From Nymphalis io (lineage: Eukaryota; Arthropoda; Insecta; Lepidoptera; Nymphalidae), in the NCBI RefSeq assembly GCF_905147045.1, contig NC_065889.1:873001-937000 (forward strand): DNA of 64,000 bases, read 5' to 3'. The translations under genes and the position numbers were made by a program. Below the pieces are notes generated by a model, which worked only from the letters and a program-made list of their open reading frames with translations, was not told the DNA's origin and made no database searches. Shown in pieces: positions 43,741 through 56,222 of the stretch. The first letter of the stretch is position 1, and every line of letters begins with the position of its first letter.

Positions 43741-45840
43741 ATGACCGAAAGACAAATAAAAAAAAAATAGAAAGAACGAAATTAAATAGGATTTTGATTA
43801 AACTAAGATATAAATGGCTCCATTAAGCTGATTATTTTCGTCTTATATGCCATATTATTAGTTTTGAGAGCTATATTGCGTAGTTTATGAAATTAAATCA
43901 AAGTAGATTGTAGTTATGTAAGCTCTTTGAACACTTTTGAATAATAATATTGCAATATTGTATTAAATGTAATAAAACCGGCTGGGAATAGAGATTTCAC
44001 TGAGACGTAGGCAAGGCTTTTGCCTACGAATTAACTAACACAGGTATGATAATAATTAAAACTTACTAAAAATATAAAAATCTGAAAAAAAATTTAAGAT
44101 AAAATAAGATAAATAAGGACATTTTCATAATTTGTTTTGTTAAAAACCGTAGCCGAGTAAAGTTTATTTCACAATATAACTTGTATTCGAATACAACGAA
44201 ATAGTTTTGTAAGCGTTCGTCATACTAACGATTTTGTAGCATTGATGGCTTCTCGACTGTAAACTAGTTTAGCCTAGATACTTGTAATATTATCGATAGT
44301 GACATTGGACTGATTTATGAATCGAGTTCCTTTCGATACGGTAGACCTGTAATGAATAGGCGGAAATCGGTGAAATAATTGTGCAGAAGTAAAATTTAGA
44401 TGATAGCACACCACGGGGGTGAGACAATCACAATCATTTAAGATAAAAAAAACAATTATGTTTATTATTTTAAAATTAGTTAAAAAAAAAAATTGACGTT
44501 GAGTTTCTCTGGTGGCTTTCCTGAATTTTGTGGTCTTTTTTTTCGGAACTGGTGGTAGACTTTCTACAATTAGGGAGCAGTAAATATTTAATTTAATTTT
44601 ATATTACTTAATAAGTTTACTAACAATCACTGACACTAATACATTTAAAGAAACAATAAATACAAACTTATTATCTAAGTGTTGAGATTATTTAAAAGTA
44701 AATACAACATGAGAGTTTAAAAAAAAGGAAGAAACAGAATACAAAAATAAAAAATAAACAAATTTATAAATAAAATATCCAACAAGTGGTACTCATAACT
44801 ATTTATCATTCAAGTACCTGTCTACATACAAAATAAATATGATGGCAAGTTTAGTTTATATTTAAATCGTAATTTAAATTCTGTAAATCTGTCCGAGTTT
44901 CTTGGTTTAATTTAGTTTTAGGAATCGAAAAAGTTTGTTCGTTAACATTTCCTAGATAGTAAAAAAATAACAAATTTAAAGCTATATTTTGTCATGAAAA
45001 TTGTCCCATGAGAATAATAGTCGAAGTGATGCCACAAATATCCTGCTAATAATCGGAAATTTTGTACAGGAAGTAACGGGCAGAGGCCTCCTATCTCTCT
45101 CAGGAGGATACAGGTTTTCTCTTTATATTTTTCTTTACCATCAAAGAAATGAATTTCTTCCCTTTTTCTGTAATAATGTATAGTAGTAGTGGTAAATACG
45201 AAAAAATCTGCAGTAAAAATAGCTAATACAAATTTGTCTGATCTAGAGTTCAAAACCCTTTTTTCTCGACGTCAAAACTTGTGTAACAATTTAGAGGCCG
45301 GCTGAATTTAGATTGTTGTGTTCTTCAACGGTGGAGATCTGTACTAGTATTTACAAAAGAACATTTGATAGTTATTTGATTACATAAAAATTTGTGAAAA
45401 ATTCAATTCGTTTTTGTAAAAACACGTAAACATTAGTTTCATGTAACGTACGAACTCAGTACAATTAAATCTTCGGATCGCGAGTCAGGATTATGTTGAG
45501 AAATTGTGTTTTAGTAACAGATTCTAAAGACTATACCAAGCATATTATGATTACATATATATATTAACTTACTTACTAGCTACAGCAAGTTTATATTTTT
45601 ATAGAAAAAATGTGAAACCGGAGATTGAATACAGACATGTTAAATGAAGATCTATTCGAAGTTAACCCTAAATTTATGACCAGACCTTTCATCATTCTAG
45701 ACCCATGATCTGGTCTTAAAGTACACCATCGACTTCGGGATCCGCTGAATAATCGACGATTTATCTCTTTTTATAAGGCGTCGTTTATTTTAGTGCAGAT
45801 TCTTGATCCAGGGTTAAAATATTTATTCAACATTAGATAT
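43741..45840. other. AT-rich DNA, no gene seen
   Basis: 44500-44600 (GAGTTTCTCTGGTGGCTTTC and GGAACTGGTGGTAGACTTTC) is a decayed LINE 3' end like that at 25265. Open frames at 44942-45253 and 45001-45183 overlap on opposite strands and show no domain. Confidence 0.3.
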
Positions 45841-45844
45841 CATA

Positions 45845-46050
45845 TATTATAGGGCATTGAAGAACAACAAAGAACAAAATGGCGAGGAGCAATTTTTTAC
45901 ACGCCTTTTTTTACAATTAATAGGCCAGCGTTTGACCGTTGATTTGCCTGATGTTAAGCATCGACATGGTCTAAGATGTAGCACGCTTGCCTATAAGAAA
46001 CCTGTTTCCTGCCTTCCCCATGGTTTATGTGACGTGTGAAAGCAGATCTG
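45845..46050 (+). repeat. Dispersed repeat of unknown class
   Basis: ATTTGCCTGATGTTAAGCAT and CTAAGATGTAGCACGCTTGC then CTATAAGAAACCTG are phrases common to lepidopteran dispersed repeats. The assignment is from memory only. Confidence 0.35.
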
Positions 46051-46469
46051 GGTTTCATATCGGCTTACACTTTTTTGTAACTATTACGTTAATAATTTAT
46101 GTAAAATAAAAAAGGAGTAAAAGAATAAATATTGCACTTGCCTCTTTTACATCGCTAGGTGACCCTTACGGAACCGCTATGGACGCTTAAATATAGACCA
46201 AGTTCATTAAATTATTTATTGCTTTATATGAGAATATAATATGCTTGTATTGAAAATCGTAATTACAGTTATTTAATATCTTTTTTAAATATCTTCATAA
46301 AAGTTGATTTGCGATTTAAAAAGTTACAACGATTAATTACAAAATATGACGTTATTTATAGCCTAAAATCATATAAACCTCGATAATATATTTTTGTTAT
46401 TTATTTTGCACATTTTTTTTTGTAATTTATACCTCATTTGTATATAGTAGAAATAAATATATCGGTTAT

Positions 46470-46690
46470 GTTTGAAAAGGAATCGTTGTGGGAAAGAAGG
46501 ATTATATTTTGAATGTATGTAAATCTAAACGAGGTTACAGAGGCTATTCGACGAAAATATGTAGCAAAGTGTCAAGTGTCCTAGCCAATGAACCGCGACT
46601 AAATGAGCTCCGTGGCAAAATCGATGGCGCGGTGAAAAATGTTGTCCTGCTTACGAACCTGACATCACCTAAGGAATGACAGAATAAGAA
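46470..46690 (+). other. Possible coding remnant of a retroelement or gene
   Basis: The frame 46488-46679 contains CSKVSSVLANEPRLNELRG and VKNVVLLTNLTSPKE, which look more protein-like than the other short frames, with good codon variety. There is no start context, no domain I can name and no clear splice sites. It may be a gag-like relic. Confidence 0.25.
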
Positions 46691-47365
46691 CAAGATATTG
46701 TATGATATATATGTATTTTAAATACTAGGATTGCCCGACTTTGAAACAATGGTGAAATTTTCAATTGTCTTCCAAATAAGTGTAAAAATTTCCATCGGTA
46801 AAGGCAATAATCCAAAAAGTAACATTTGAAATGTTATACTCATTTAATATACACACTCACTGTTTATTGCGTTATATATTTGTATTATATATTATATTAT
46901 GTAAAGTGGGCTTTACCTCGCTTGGTCTAAATACCACAAACTGTTAAACGCCTAATTTAACGGATGTAATTTACACTTAATCAAAACTAAATATATAGTA
47001 TATTTGACTCTTATAATAATAAACTTAAGTTGACTCATACAGGCACTTTTTAACCGTCATTTTGCAATATTATATAAAAAAATCTATCATTTACTCACAT
47101 ATAATACAATATATTGCAATATGAAAACATTTCAAATTAAGAAATAAACATCGTAATGATAACATCGGTAAGTCAAAAATGATATTTATATGGCAACAAA
47201 TAATATTTTATATAAATATAACCTAGACATAAGATTAGTCGTAAATCATATGTACAGCGTATTGCGCGCGCGCTCCGATTGTAATTGTACTTGTGATGTG
47301 GCTATTAAAATAACGGTTGAGTACGCGTTCATTCACAGCGTTACTAAATTGTAACTCGAAGTTTG
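46691..47365. other. AT-rich DNA, no gene seen
   Basis: No coding or repeat signal was recognised. Confidence 0.3.
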
Positions 47366-47367
47366 GT

Positions 47368-47545
47368 GGACGGTAATTACAGGCACAAGGGACATAACAT
47401 CTTAGTTGCCAAGGATGGTAGTGCATTGGCGATGTAAGCGATGGTTAACATTTCTTACAATGCCAATGTCTATGGGCGTTGGTGACCAGTTACCATCAGG
47501 TGGCCCATATGCTCGTCCGCCTACCTATTTCTATATTTTTTTTAT
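47368..47545 (+). mobile_element. SINE family B, 5'-truncated copy
   Basis: GTAATTACAGGCACAAGGGA to CATCAGGTGGCCCATATGCT and CGTCCGCCTACCTATTTCTA then a T/A-rich end. Confidence 0.78.
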
Positions 47546-48166
47546 TTTCATTTTTTTATAATAACAAAAAATGAATTTTTTAATTCGTACGAATAAACAG
47601 CATGTGTGTGACGTGTTCTAGAATGAAGACCACGCCTTGGCAAGCGTAGCGTAGTACGCCCTCCAGCTAAGTTGAGTGACTATATATACAAAGTTGCTGG
47701 CAGCGGATGGAAATTGAGAGCTGAATATCGAGCTCAGAGACCAGAATGTCCAGCAGTAGGCGAAAAAGGGATGATGATGAAGATGATGAAACGGCGTCCT
47801 TGGCTTTTGAAAATGACCTCGCCATGTTCAAAAGCCAATCAACACATTAAAGTCCTCAAAAATCCTATAATATTAAATGTTTAATTCTTGTTTATATACT
47901 TATTTGGCGTATTTCGAAATCAGCTTTGTAACTTTATCTTTATAGGTTTACTTCCTAAAAAATGTAACTTTTACAAAAAAACAAACATTTTTTATAACTA
48001 ATTAATTTATTTCCAAACGAAATCGATCCACCAGGTACTAATCTTTAACTAGTGTGAATAAGTCATCTATAGTTGATAGGGCAATATTCTAACTTTATAA
48101 ATATTCTAGTTTTAAAAAACTTTCTTGAGAGTTGATTTATTTGAGAAGGTGAAAGAATTGGGTTAC

Positions 48167-48460
48167 CGTTGGAAGAGCTTTGTGCAAGCTTCTCTGGGTA
48201 GGTACCACCCACTCATCAGATATTCTACTGCAAACAGCAGTACTTGGTATTGTTGTGTTCCGGTTTGAAGGGTGAGTGAGCCAGTGTAATTACAGGCACA
48301 AGGGACATAACATCTTAGTTCCCAAGGTTGGTGGCGCATTGGTGATGTAAGCGATGGTTTTCATTTCTTACAATGCCAATGTCTACGGGCGTTGGTGACC
48401 ACTTACCATCAGGTTGCCCATATGCTGCTCGTCCGCCTTCCTATTCTATAAAAAAAAATT
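48167..48460 (+). mobile_element. SINE family B, full-length copy
   Basis: GTTGGAAGAGCTTTGTGCAA to CCATATGCTGCTCGTCCGCC, TTCCTATTCTATAAAAAAAA. It has a 3-base duplication (GCTGCT) near the tail. Confidence 0.87.
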
Positions 48461-49664
48461 GGCTTATCTGAAAAAAGAGGTTATGCCCATTGTTTAGCAG
48501 TAGATTAATGTAGGTTGAAAATTATATAATATATATTATGAATTGCTCGTTGCGTGGCCTAATAAATGTTAAATTCAAGCGTATAGCAATTTGTAGTTTA
48601 TTACCTATAAATCTGGTCGGTCTAATAAAAACTTATGCGTGTACGCTCGTGGTGAAATATATGGTTATAGTTTTTGAGTGTCATATAAATAAACAAATAA
48701 TATGAAATTACATTAAATTTCAGATGTCTATATTAATAAAATTTTATTATCTTATAGCGGTCCTATAATTTATATGATAATATTATATTATTTACGATTT
48801 TGAACAAAACATATGGAAATCAAATAGGTTTCTTAAATCGACTTTAATTTACGTTTCTCGAACCGTAGCTGACAGGTCAATACATGGTAATTGCAGAACT
48901 AACGTACAAAGTGAGCTTCAAAGGCTCTCTCAAAGTTTCTGAAGAGCCGGTCTGGGCGCAAGCCAAACATGGGGTTATCGAATTTGCATTTTACCTTAGC
49001 TTTTATTGCAATATATTATCAAGTACTTTCAAAATTCTTAATGTGGTACATAGTATGCATTTTCGAGGATTATTAAATAATTTTGCAATGAAAAGAAGGA
49101 TTATTTGAACTTCTTACTTTATATGTTAATTCTGAATTGTGTTTTGCGTTATTATAAAAAAAGACGAGGAATTATATTAGATGAGAAACATGACTGAATT
49201 GCGCTGGACTTTTTGGAACTGCATTTGTCTATAAATATTATTTTTGTTGATTAGCTTATTGTAATTTTAAATACCTCCATTTTTGTAAATAGGACATTTC
49301 TGGGTAAAGGATTTCTTCTGTTGATGAAGAATTTAGACCTTATTCCATAACGTATATTACTGTTGATACAAATAAATTTCTTAAAAGTTTTTACTTTATT
49401 GAACCCTATTATAGATTTCACATTAAATTGCCAAAGTATGGAGGAAGGGTGTGCCCGAAAATTTTCAACAACAACGAAAATCAAATAAAACTATTCTCTA
49501 AGAAAAAACCCGAAATTCACCGCAGAACATGATCGTGAAATGTCAGAAAGTGATATACGACATTTCCTATAACAATTGTTACAAAGGATATTCGCATCAA
49601 AAAAGCACATCACCATCTATTTTCGAAATGTCACTAGTGAGTTACTAATCAAACACAAATATCA
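48461..49664. other. AT-rich DNA downstream of the minus-strand gene
   Basis: It holds the region beyond the stop of the gene at 49665-54547. An AATAAA on the minus strand overlaps the final codons and stop and could be its polyadenylation signal. 48880-48990 (AGTTTCTGAAGAGCCGGTCT, GGGCGCAAGCC) is a GC-richer patch of unknown role. Confidence 0.3.
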
Positions 49665-49895
49665 TCAGGGTTGTTTATTATTAACAATTCCAAGCCACGT
49701 AGATGGACAGGTATCTTTAAAAGCGGGACTCGAATGTGCCAGGTGCACGTCCAATAGTTCAGCAACCGGAAGCAATCTTGAGGCTAATGCTTTCAGCATG
49801 TCTATAACTTGAGGTCCGACCATCTGAGGCTTTGTTGCCAGAATGTCCAATGATTTAGCTCGAATTGCAAAGTTTATTGTGTTTCGAAGATGATA
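49665..49895 (-). CDS. Exon 6 (terminal) of the secreted-protein gene
   Basis: Acceptor TTTTATTACAG. It encodes 76 residues from YHLRNTINFAIRAKSLDIL to STWLGIVNNKQP and a TGA stop at 49667-49665. AATAAA overlaps the end. A downstream donor (GTTAAT) just before the stop is possible but weak, so I treat this as the last exon. Confidence 0.72.
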   Translation of the reverse strand, partial: YHLRNTINFAIRAKSLDILATKPQMVGPQVIDMLKALASRLLPVAELLDVHLAHSSPAFKDTCPSTWLGIVNNKQP

Positions 49896-52800
49896 CTGTA
49901 ATAAAATGATTAGGTCTTTAAACTGATATTATTCAGGACAATTAGTGAAGTAGGAGTTAAAATTCATTTCCTAAAATATTAATATAAGCTTATTTATATA
50001 TTTATATAAACTATTTATTTTAACTGAAATACTTGAATAAGTAAAGCTACTCCGAGATGCACAGGCTTTATTTCCAAATTCTTGAGTTTCTTTATTAAGA
50101 TCCTGGGAGTCAAATCGTCTATGCTACCCAATTCAGCCATGATTGTAGGCGTCTGTGAAAAAATAAAAAAGTTAACTACAACTATTTTTATCTTAAGACA
50201 GATATATACGGTTTAAAAATGCTTTTGTGAATATAAAGACCAATGTAAAATTTATGAACACTTCACGACCCTTTATAATTTTGAATCAATGAATATCCCA
50301 GTCGTATTTGATATCATAAAAATTGTCCTGAAAGTTTCATAAAATCTCGTGTCTTAAGATATTCAAATTTCAATTCCTAAAATTTAGTTTTTCGTAAATA
50401 TCTCACTTCCACCATGCTTTAAATTAATGTTTGCGTTTATAATATAATACAATAAAATTGAAATTTTAAAATTATATGGAAATTATGATACGGTTACTAA
50501 AACTGTAAAAAAAGTTTAGTTTCCAACTATATTTCGCATAATTTGTAGCTGATAATAGTTTTTTAGAATTTAAAATTCATGTGAAGATTGTGACCTAATT
50601 GAGTCAGCGAATATAATAAATTCGCTGATTAAGTATCGTTCATTCAAGAGATATGATGGGAGATGTGGAACTGTACTTGGCTTGAAGTACAGGTCATTGA
50701 ACTTTGACCTTGATAATAATTGTTTGTTTATACTTTTGTTGAAGGCCGAAAGCCAATTGCAGATATACATACGTTAAGGGATGCCATATATTTTTTCGCA
50801 TAGATATTGCACTTCTAACTACCACTTCCCATACATATAAGATTACATTCCCAAGCCTCAGAAAGCAGGTAAAGTCTGATCTCTCTCATGTCGCGTTGGG
50901 TGCCGTCCCATCGGTTTGTTAGTAAGGGAAAGTGCATATGTGTTTGCACATCTTTGCAAAAATTATGAGAAACCAAACTTCATAATAATGAGCTTAAATT
51001 TCTCTACTTAAGGAAAAGTCATTTGCTTAGCGATAAGATATTTTTAAGGGGTACTTATACTATCACAGAAATATCAAAATCTTACGGTCAACATGACATC
51101 GTACAGACGTGCACATGCGTGGAATACTTGCGCATCTGCCATCTGATCGTGCATGTCCTTGCTCTCGACGGACATGTAGTACCGATGTGCGGTGTCAATC
51201 CGAGTCGCTGCGCTATTGTTACGCGGCAGATCCTGAAGCCATAAGAAAGTAGTGAACCAAGTTTTTATAATAATTGCCTTGATAGTCTGGCAAATTTATA
51301 CGGATGTAAAAATTCTTTTTCTGCATCCGCATAGGTAAGGTAGGCAGAAAGTGCCACAGAAGACACGTCTAACCTCTCTGATCGTGCTGGCGTTAATTAA
51401 AGTAAGGATAAGTAGATGGTCCTGTATTTTCACAATCACATATGTCTTTGTATCATATTATCTTCGATATTATTAACCAACGGATATCAATATGTTCTCA
51501 GTTGAGATTTGCCACCACGTTAAAAAACATCAGAAAGATGTTACATACAAAAAATACACGTATGTCTCTTAAAAGGTACTTTTCAGTACTTCATAGTTTA
51601 AAGTCATCATCACATCTCATTTATATCGAAACATGTTGTGGCAATACAGGTTATACTGCCTGTTATAATTAATTATGATGAAAACTTTGAAACGGATTTT
51701 AAAACGTAAACTGTACGTAATTGGAGTTCAGCAGTCAAAACAATAGCTGACCTTAGCGATGTCAATGAGTTTCATGACGAGGGCGGAGTAGACGCGCCGG
51801 CTGATGGCGTCGGTGCGCCTCGAGCGGTAATTATCAACTTCCCTGCAAACGATAACGCGATATCATTATTATGCAGAATAATCCCGTCTAAAGAATTCTC
51901 TGGAAGTTTGTAAGTGATTCTAATTAAGTAAATAAAGTTGTATAAAAGATTGCTAATTAAGGCTTCACATTTAGATTTTAATAGCAATTTGTTTATGATC
52001 TACCTTATTATATATTTATTCTTTTGACTTAATAATTTTGTTTTGTAGTTTATATGTTTCTGCAATATAATAAATATCAGAAACGAATATAGGCTTTACC
52101 TTAAATGAAACTGTTCAAAATTTTTATATTTTGATAAAAAAACTCTTGTTCAGTGTAGTTAGGGATATAATATGTTAGATCTCATGATTGGCGGAGCATT
52201 GATTGACAATAATGACAATTTACTGTCAAATAGTTAAATTGCAAGTTATCTAGCTTACCTACCGTAAAAAATATTTTTAATAATAATAGGTAGGCGTACT
52301 AGCAAATGGGCTACCGCATAGAAAGTAATAACAACCGCCCATAGACATTGTCGCTGTAGGAAATATTCACTATTCCTTGCATAGACAACGCGATACCAAT
52401 CTTGGGAATAAAGATGCCCCTTGAAACCGGAAAACAACAATACGGAGTATTGCTGTTTGGCGTGTTTCACTTACCGTTTGACAATATATTTGATGATCAG
52501 AGACATGGTGCGGTTCAGATACACCTGGTTCTCCTTCTTTAGGTCGAACACCAGTTCCTCGTCAAAATTAGAATCTTGTAATGCCTCAACAATTGCTTTC
52601 GCTAATCGACGATTTTCTCGGAAAATATTCTAAATAAAATGAACGAACAACCATTAATACTTTATAAGAATTAACTTATTGTATAAGAAAACCGATTTGT
52701 TTACTTTCAACTAAACATACATATTACCGATATCAGACTTTTTTTTTAAAAAGGCCTATTTTATAAGTTAATAAAAGTTAAATCTTTATATGAAATAAAT

Positions 52801-54547
52801 ATGGGTACGTAGTACCAATAGTTGAGCCGAGATGGCCTAGTGGTTAGAACGCGTGATCTGAACCGATGATCGTGGGTTCAAACCCAGGCAAGCACCACTG
52901 AATTTTCAAGTGCTTAATTTGTGTTTATAATTCATCTCGTGCTTGACGGTGAAGGAAAACATCGTGAGGAAACCTGTATGTGTCTAATTTCATTGAAATT
53001 CTGTCACATGTGTATTCTACCAACCCGCATTGGAGCAGTGTGGTGGAATAAGCTCCAAACTTCTCCTCAAAAGGGAGAGGAGGCCTTAGCCCAGCAGTGG
53101 GACTTTAACAGGCTGTTACTGTTACTGTTTACTTAACAGTAACACCTACAAGATTATAGATATTAGATGAGCTAAAAAAAGAACATCAAATTTCAAATGT
53201 TCGTAATTCAATTTATAACATTATTATTACGGAATTAGCTTCCGTCGGCGGCTACGCTCGTGTGTGAGGGGAGGAAAGGGGGCTGGAAAGTATATAAGCT
53301 AATATTATTCCAAATACTGTTCAAATCCATTCAGTAGTTTTTACGCGAAAGAGTAACAAAGATCCATCCATCCTTACAAACTTTCGCGTTTTTAATATAA
53401 GAAGAAAGTATAAAATTATTAAACAAAGTATTTAATTTAATGTCCAGTCTCGCGTGCGTTTCATTGCTAGCTAAAAATAAAATACAATATATAAAACAGA
53501 AATAGACATCGTATGAATAACGATTGGCATGGTGATGTCAATAGCCAAGTCTCGAGGTGTCAATGGGTATGGAGCGGTTTGAGGGTGAGAGGCTGACGGG
53601 CCACTTGGGACCACGTTCGCGAGAAACCGTAAATCGATACGTCAAACAGATGTTACGTGTTAAAATGATTGTTTTGTGTTATGGCGGTTTTTTTTATTAA
53701 ACCTTATAATGTTAAAAAAATAATAAAAAAAAATAAGCAAGATATGAATTTAAAATTAAATATTTATTTTCTTCAAGTCTGCTATGACAAGAATTTTAGA
53801 ATTGTCAATTTACAATTGAATCTAAATCTACTAAAGTTCGGAAAGACTCCACCGTTTTCAAATGACAAATTAAATGAGATAGTCAACTATTGACAATTAA
53901 AATTATATATTTTTTCATAGAAATCAAGGAATACTAACTCTATGCTTTCATTTTTATAATCCTAATAGTTAACAAAATGATTTGTTAGTTAAATAACCAA
54001 TCCCATATGAACTACGGACTTATATATTATATCTATATATATATATATACATATAGAAACGTAAGACGCATAATATCGATTGCTATATTAATATTGGTAG
54101 GCATAGTTCCGTTAACTAGAAACGAACCCCAAACATATAAATGGTCTAAAAATATCACAAAGGTTGCTTATCTATTGCACAGTAAGTGGTCACGTTTATA
54201 CGGATAATGTCAGTGCCAGCATTTGGCAAAGTACTGGCACTTAGTCGGTACGATTTGTGAATTTTAAGATATATTCGTTTGCTTCGAAATTTTATAAAAA
54301 AAGCCGTCTTAAAATACCTTATGATTACAACGGACTTACGTTAACATAATAATAATCATTTATTTATTTGACACTTTACACGAAGCCAAAAAATTATTTA
54401 TAGATAATGTTTAAAAGCTTAAAGAATAAAAGGCGAGCTTATCCTTTTACGAGAACAAAATATATATAACAAAATGATCATTACCTCTTCTGAATTGGCG
54501 GCAAAAAAATTAAAAATAACAACCAATATGGCGGTCTTCAGTGACAT
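49665..54547 (-). CDS. Six-exon gene for a predicted secreted helical protein (268 residues), function unknown
   Basis: I assembled this from splice sites and phase. The exons run 54547-54485, 52629-52475, 51842-51752, 51232-51086, 50152-50033 and 49895-49665. All junctions keep the frame: four are phase 0 and one splits an arginine codon (CG|G). Every intron is GT-AG. Residues 1-18 or so (MSLKTAILVVIFNFFAANS) are a typical signal peptide, so the product should be exported. The mature part is rich in K, E, L, I and A and looks helical. It has charged stretches (KKENQVYLNR, REVDNYRSRRTDAISRR) and two or three cysteines only. A LASRLLPVAELLDVHLAHSS helix lies near the end. I do not recognise the family. 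Its size and secretion call to mind silk or haemolymph proteins, but no signature supports that. An extra exon in the 1.9-kb first intron cannot be excluded. Confidence 0.72.
50033..50152 (-). CDS. Exon 5 of the secreted-protein gene
   Basis: Acceptor TTTCACAG, donor GTATTT. It has exactly 40 codons, from TPTIMAELGSIDDLTPR to PVHLGVALLIQ. Confidence 0.75.
50850..50965 (+). repeat. SINE family D tail fragment in intron 4
   Basis: AAGCCTCAGAAAGCAGGTAA, GCCGTCCCATCGGTTTGTTA and GTGCATATGTGTTTGCACAT follow the forward order of the SINE D tail. Confidence 0.5.
51086..51232 (-). CDS. Exon 4 of the secreted-protein gene
   Basis: Acceptor GGCTTCAG, donor GTAAGA. It has exactly 49 codons, from DLPRNNSAATRIDTAHRYY to FHACARLYDVMLT, and contains one of the few cysteines. 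Confidence 0.78.
51752..51842 (-). CDS. Exon 3 of the secreted-protein gene
   Basis: Acceptor GTTTGCAG, donor GTCAGC (weaker). It encodes the remainder of the split arginine, then EVDNYRSRRTDAISRR and VYSALVMKLIDIAK. It is GC-rich compared with the introns on both sides, as expected of an exon. Confidence 0.78.
52283..52474 (-). repeat. Decayed SINE family B in intron 2
   Basis: AATAGGTAGGCGTACTAGCA, CCCATAGACATTGTCGCTGT and GAAACCGGAAAACAACAATA are the reversed 3' two-thirds of the family. It abuts the exon 2 donor within a few bases. Confidence 0.6.
52475..52629 (-). CDS. Exon 2 of the secreted-protein gene
   Basis: Acceptor TTTATTTAG and donor GTAAGTG, both near consensus. It encodes 51 codons plus two bases, from NIFRENRRLAKAIVEAL to SLIIKYIVK. 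A decayed SINE B starts in the intron immediately after the donor. Confidence 0.78.
52824..53130 (+). mobile_element. SINE family A copy 5 in intron 1
   Basis: GAGCCGAGATGGCCTAGTGG head, box B GGTTCAAACCC, body and a GTTACT tail. It lies antisense to the host gene. Confidence 0.88.
53221..53400 (+). repeat. Dispersed DNA-element relic in intron 1
   Basis: GTCGGCGGCTACGCTCGTGT, CAAATCCATTCAGTAGTTTT and TTACAAACTTTCGCGTTTTT match a common lepidopteran dispersed repeat type. Confidence 0.5.
54212..54241. repeat. Short hairpin in intron 1
   Basis: AGTGCCAG at 54212-54219 and CTGGCACT at 54234-54241 are perfect 8-bp complements around a 14-base loop. Confidence 0.5.
54485..54547 (-). CDS. Exon 1 of the secreted-protein gene (signal peptide)
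   Basis: ATG at 54547-54545 in the context GAAAATGTC. It encodes 21 residues ending NSEE, with a hydrophobic core ILVVIFNFFAA. The donor GTAATG follows at 54484. The strong signal-peptide character and exact phase match with exon 2 support it. Any 5' UTR is undefined. Confidence 0.65.
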
Positions 54548-55340
54548 TTTCAACCGCGTTGTATGTTAACAGCTTATATCATTTCATTTCCACTAACACG
54601 TATCTTGTCTCAGAGTGAATTTTTAACGAATAGGGCCGTTTTAAAATTCCGTCCAGGGAGTTCCGACCCGCAAATGGAGCCAGAAATATTTTAAAAATGT
54701 ATTTTAACTATGACGTCTCTCTCGAAAGTTTTTTAAACTGTTAACCAGACGATGAACTGTGAATATAAGGAGGTAGGAAACGCAGGTTTGTTTGTTTCGA
54801 TGAAGTTATTTTTGTATTTTTTACATTTGGGTGTATTATATGGACTAAAAGATAATGTTTATATATAATTTTAGAATTATTAAATATTTATTATAAAAAA
54901 TTTTATTGACCATTGACAACGATATTAATAAAAAAAAAAAAAAAATAATTTAAAAAATTATTTATTTCTTATTTAAATGTGTAATAATAATGTTTATTTA
55001 TGTAATTATAACGGAACAGCAACCGTTTGAAATATAAAAAGGTTTTTTTTCCTTTATTGAAGTAAAACCACGGTTGAGCACAAGTACAATATTAAAGCGG
55101 CGTAAAATGATATTTCAGGTTTACGCGGCGAGTAATAAAATGAAATTGTTTTTATGTTTCCATTTTGTAATGTTGCCTTGCTGTTGTGTTTTTGATGTAA
55201 CTGTTTATATTTCCATTACAAAGACCGTACGTACGTATTTCCGCATTTATTCATTGTAAAAATATTGCAGGTTTTTGAATAGGCGATTATAATTAATAAT
55301 TTTATATTTAAGTCAATCTTTTTACCAGATAAAATAAGCT
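54548..55340. other. Upstream region of the secreted-protein gene
   Basis: It should contain the promoter. GATATAAGCT on the minus strand at 54580-54571 is TATA-like but only about 25 bases from the ATG, so the true start site is uncertain. Further away it is AT-rich with no motif recognised. Confidence 0.3.
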
Positions 55341-55344
55341 TTAT

Positions 55345-55540
55345 AACATACTGGCAAACGGGCCATCTGATAGTAAATGGTCACCATCACCCATAGACAT
55401 TGGCAAGGTGAGAGATATTAATAATCACTTACACTGCCAATGTCAGTCGAGAAAATAACAATAATACGTATCGCTGTTTGGCGGTAGAATATGAGTGGAT
55501 GGTACCTAACCAGATGGGCTTATACAAAACCAAGTAAGAG
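55345..55540 (-). repeat. Decayed SINE family B copy
   Basis: GGGCCATCTGATAGTAAATG, CCCATAGACATTGGCAAGGT and GATGGTACCTAACCAGATGG in reversed order. Confidence 0.6.
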
Positions 55541-55989
55541 TTTCACCAAATTAATTAAATACAAAAAGCAGGCATATTAAAACTCTGCAGAAATTTCCAC
55601 TGAGCTATCTCTGGCATTAAATAATTTTAAAGTTTTAATCATATAATATCGGCTTTCACATCAAGGCCGCTATCAACACAGAACGACCAGCCACTGAACA
55701 TAACCACGAATATTCCTCCATTCAATTTCCGTCTCCTTGCCGCCAAGTGAATTCTTTCATCAAATTCACATTTATAAAATGTAATATTTTTTTTACTAGT
55801 ACGTATAAACAATGTCAAAATATTTTTTTACTCGCAATCTTTTTTTTGTATACAGTTGAGTACATATAAACGTAGTAAAAGGCATATCAATATATAAATA
55901 CTGACACATACATATGTATAAAATATAGGACCGTAGACACTTTTTATGTATGTTTCTTTATTTATTTTTTATACGTGAGTGAAGTATTT

Positions 55990-56222
55990 CGGACTATGCA
56001 GGACATATAGATCATAAGTGCGTGCGAAAACACAGGTACAATTTATACTTCCTCGCTCTCATAATCCGGCAATCTGACAAGAACGGGAGAGTTTAGACGC
56101 AAGACCAATGGCTTTTCGTGCTTTCCGATTTCGGTGCGACTTGGTTTGAAGTCAGCACCTCGGAGTCTGCGGTCTTATAAGACCACAGTAGCTATATAGC
56201 CATTAGACCAACGAGGCAGATG
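55990..56222 (-). mobile_element. SINE family D copy 2, decayed
   Basis: AACACAGGTACAATTTATAC, CTCTCATAATCCGGCAATCT, CCTCGGAGTCTGCGGTCTTA and CATTAGACCAACGAGGCAGA parallel 60868-61210. Confidence 0.65.

Noticed and set aside
49251..49484. Reverse 77-residue frame just downstream of the secreted-protein gene
   Set aside because: No acceptor site joins it in phase to exon 6, and exon 6 already ends in a stop with an overlapping AATAAA.
54212..54241. microRNA precursor at the intron 1 hairpin
   Set aside because: The arms pair for only 8 bp around the loop, far short of a precursor stem.
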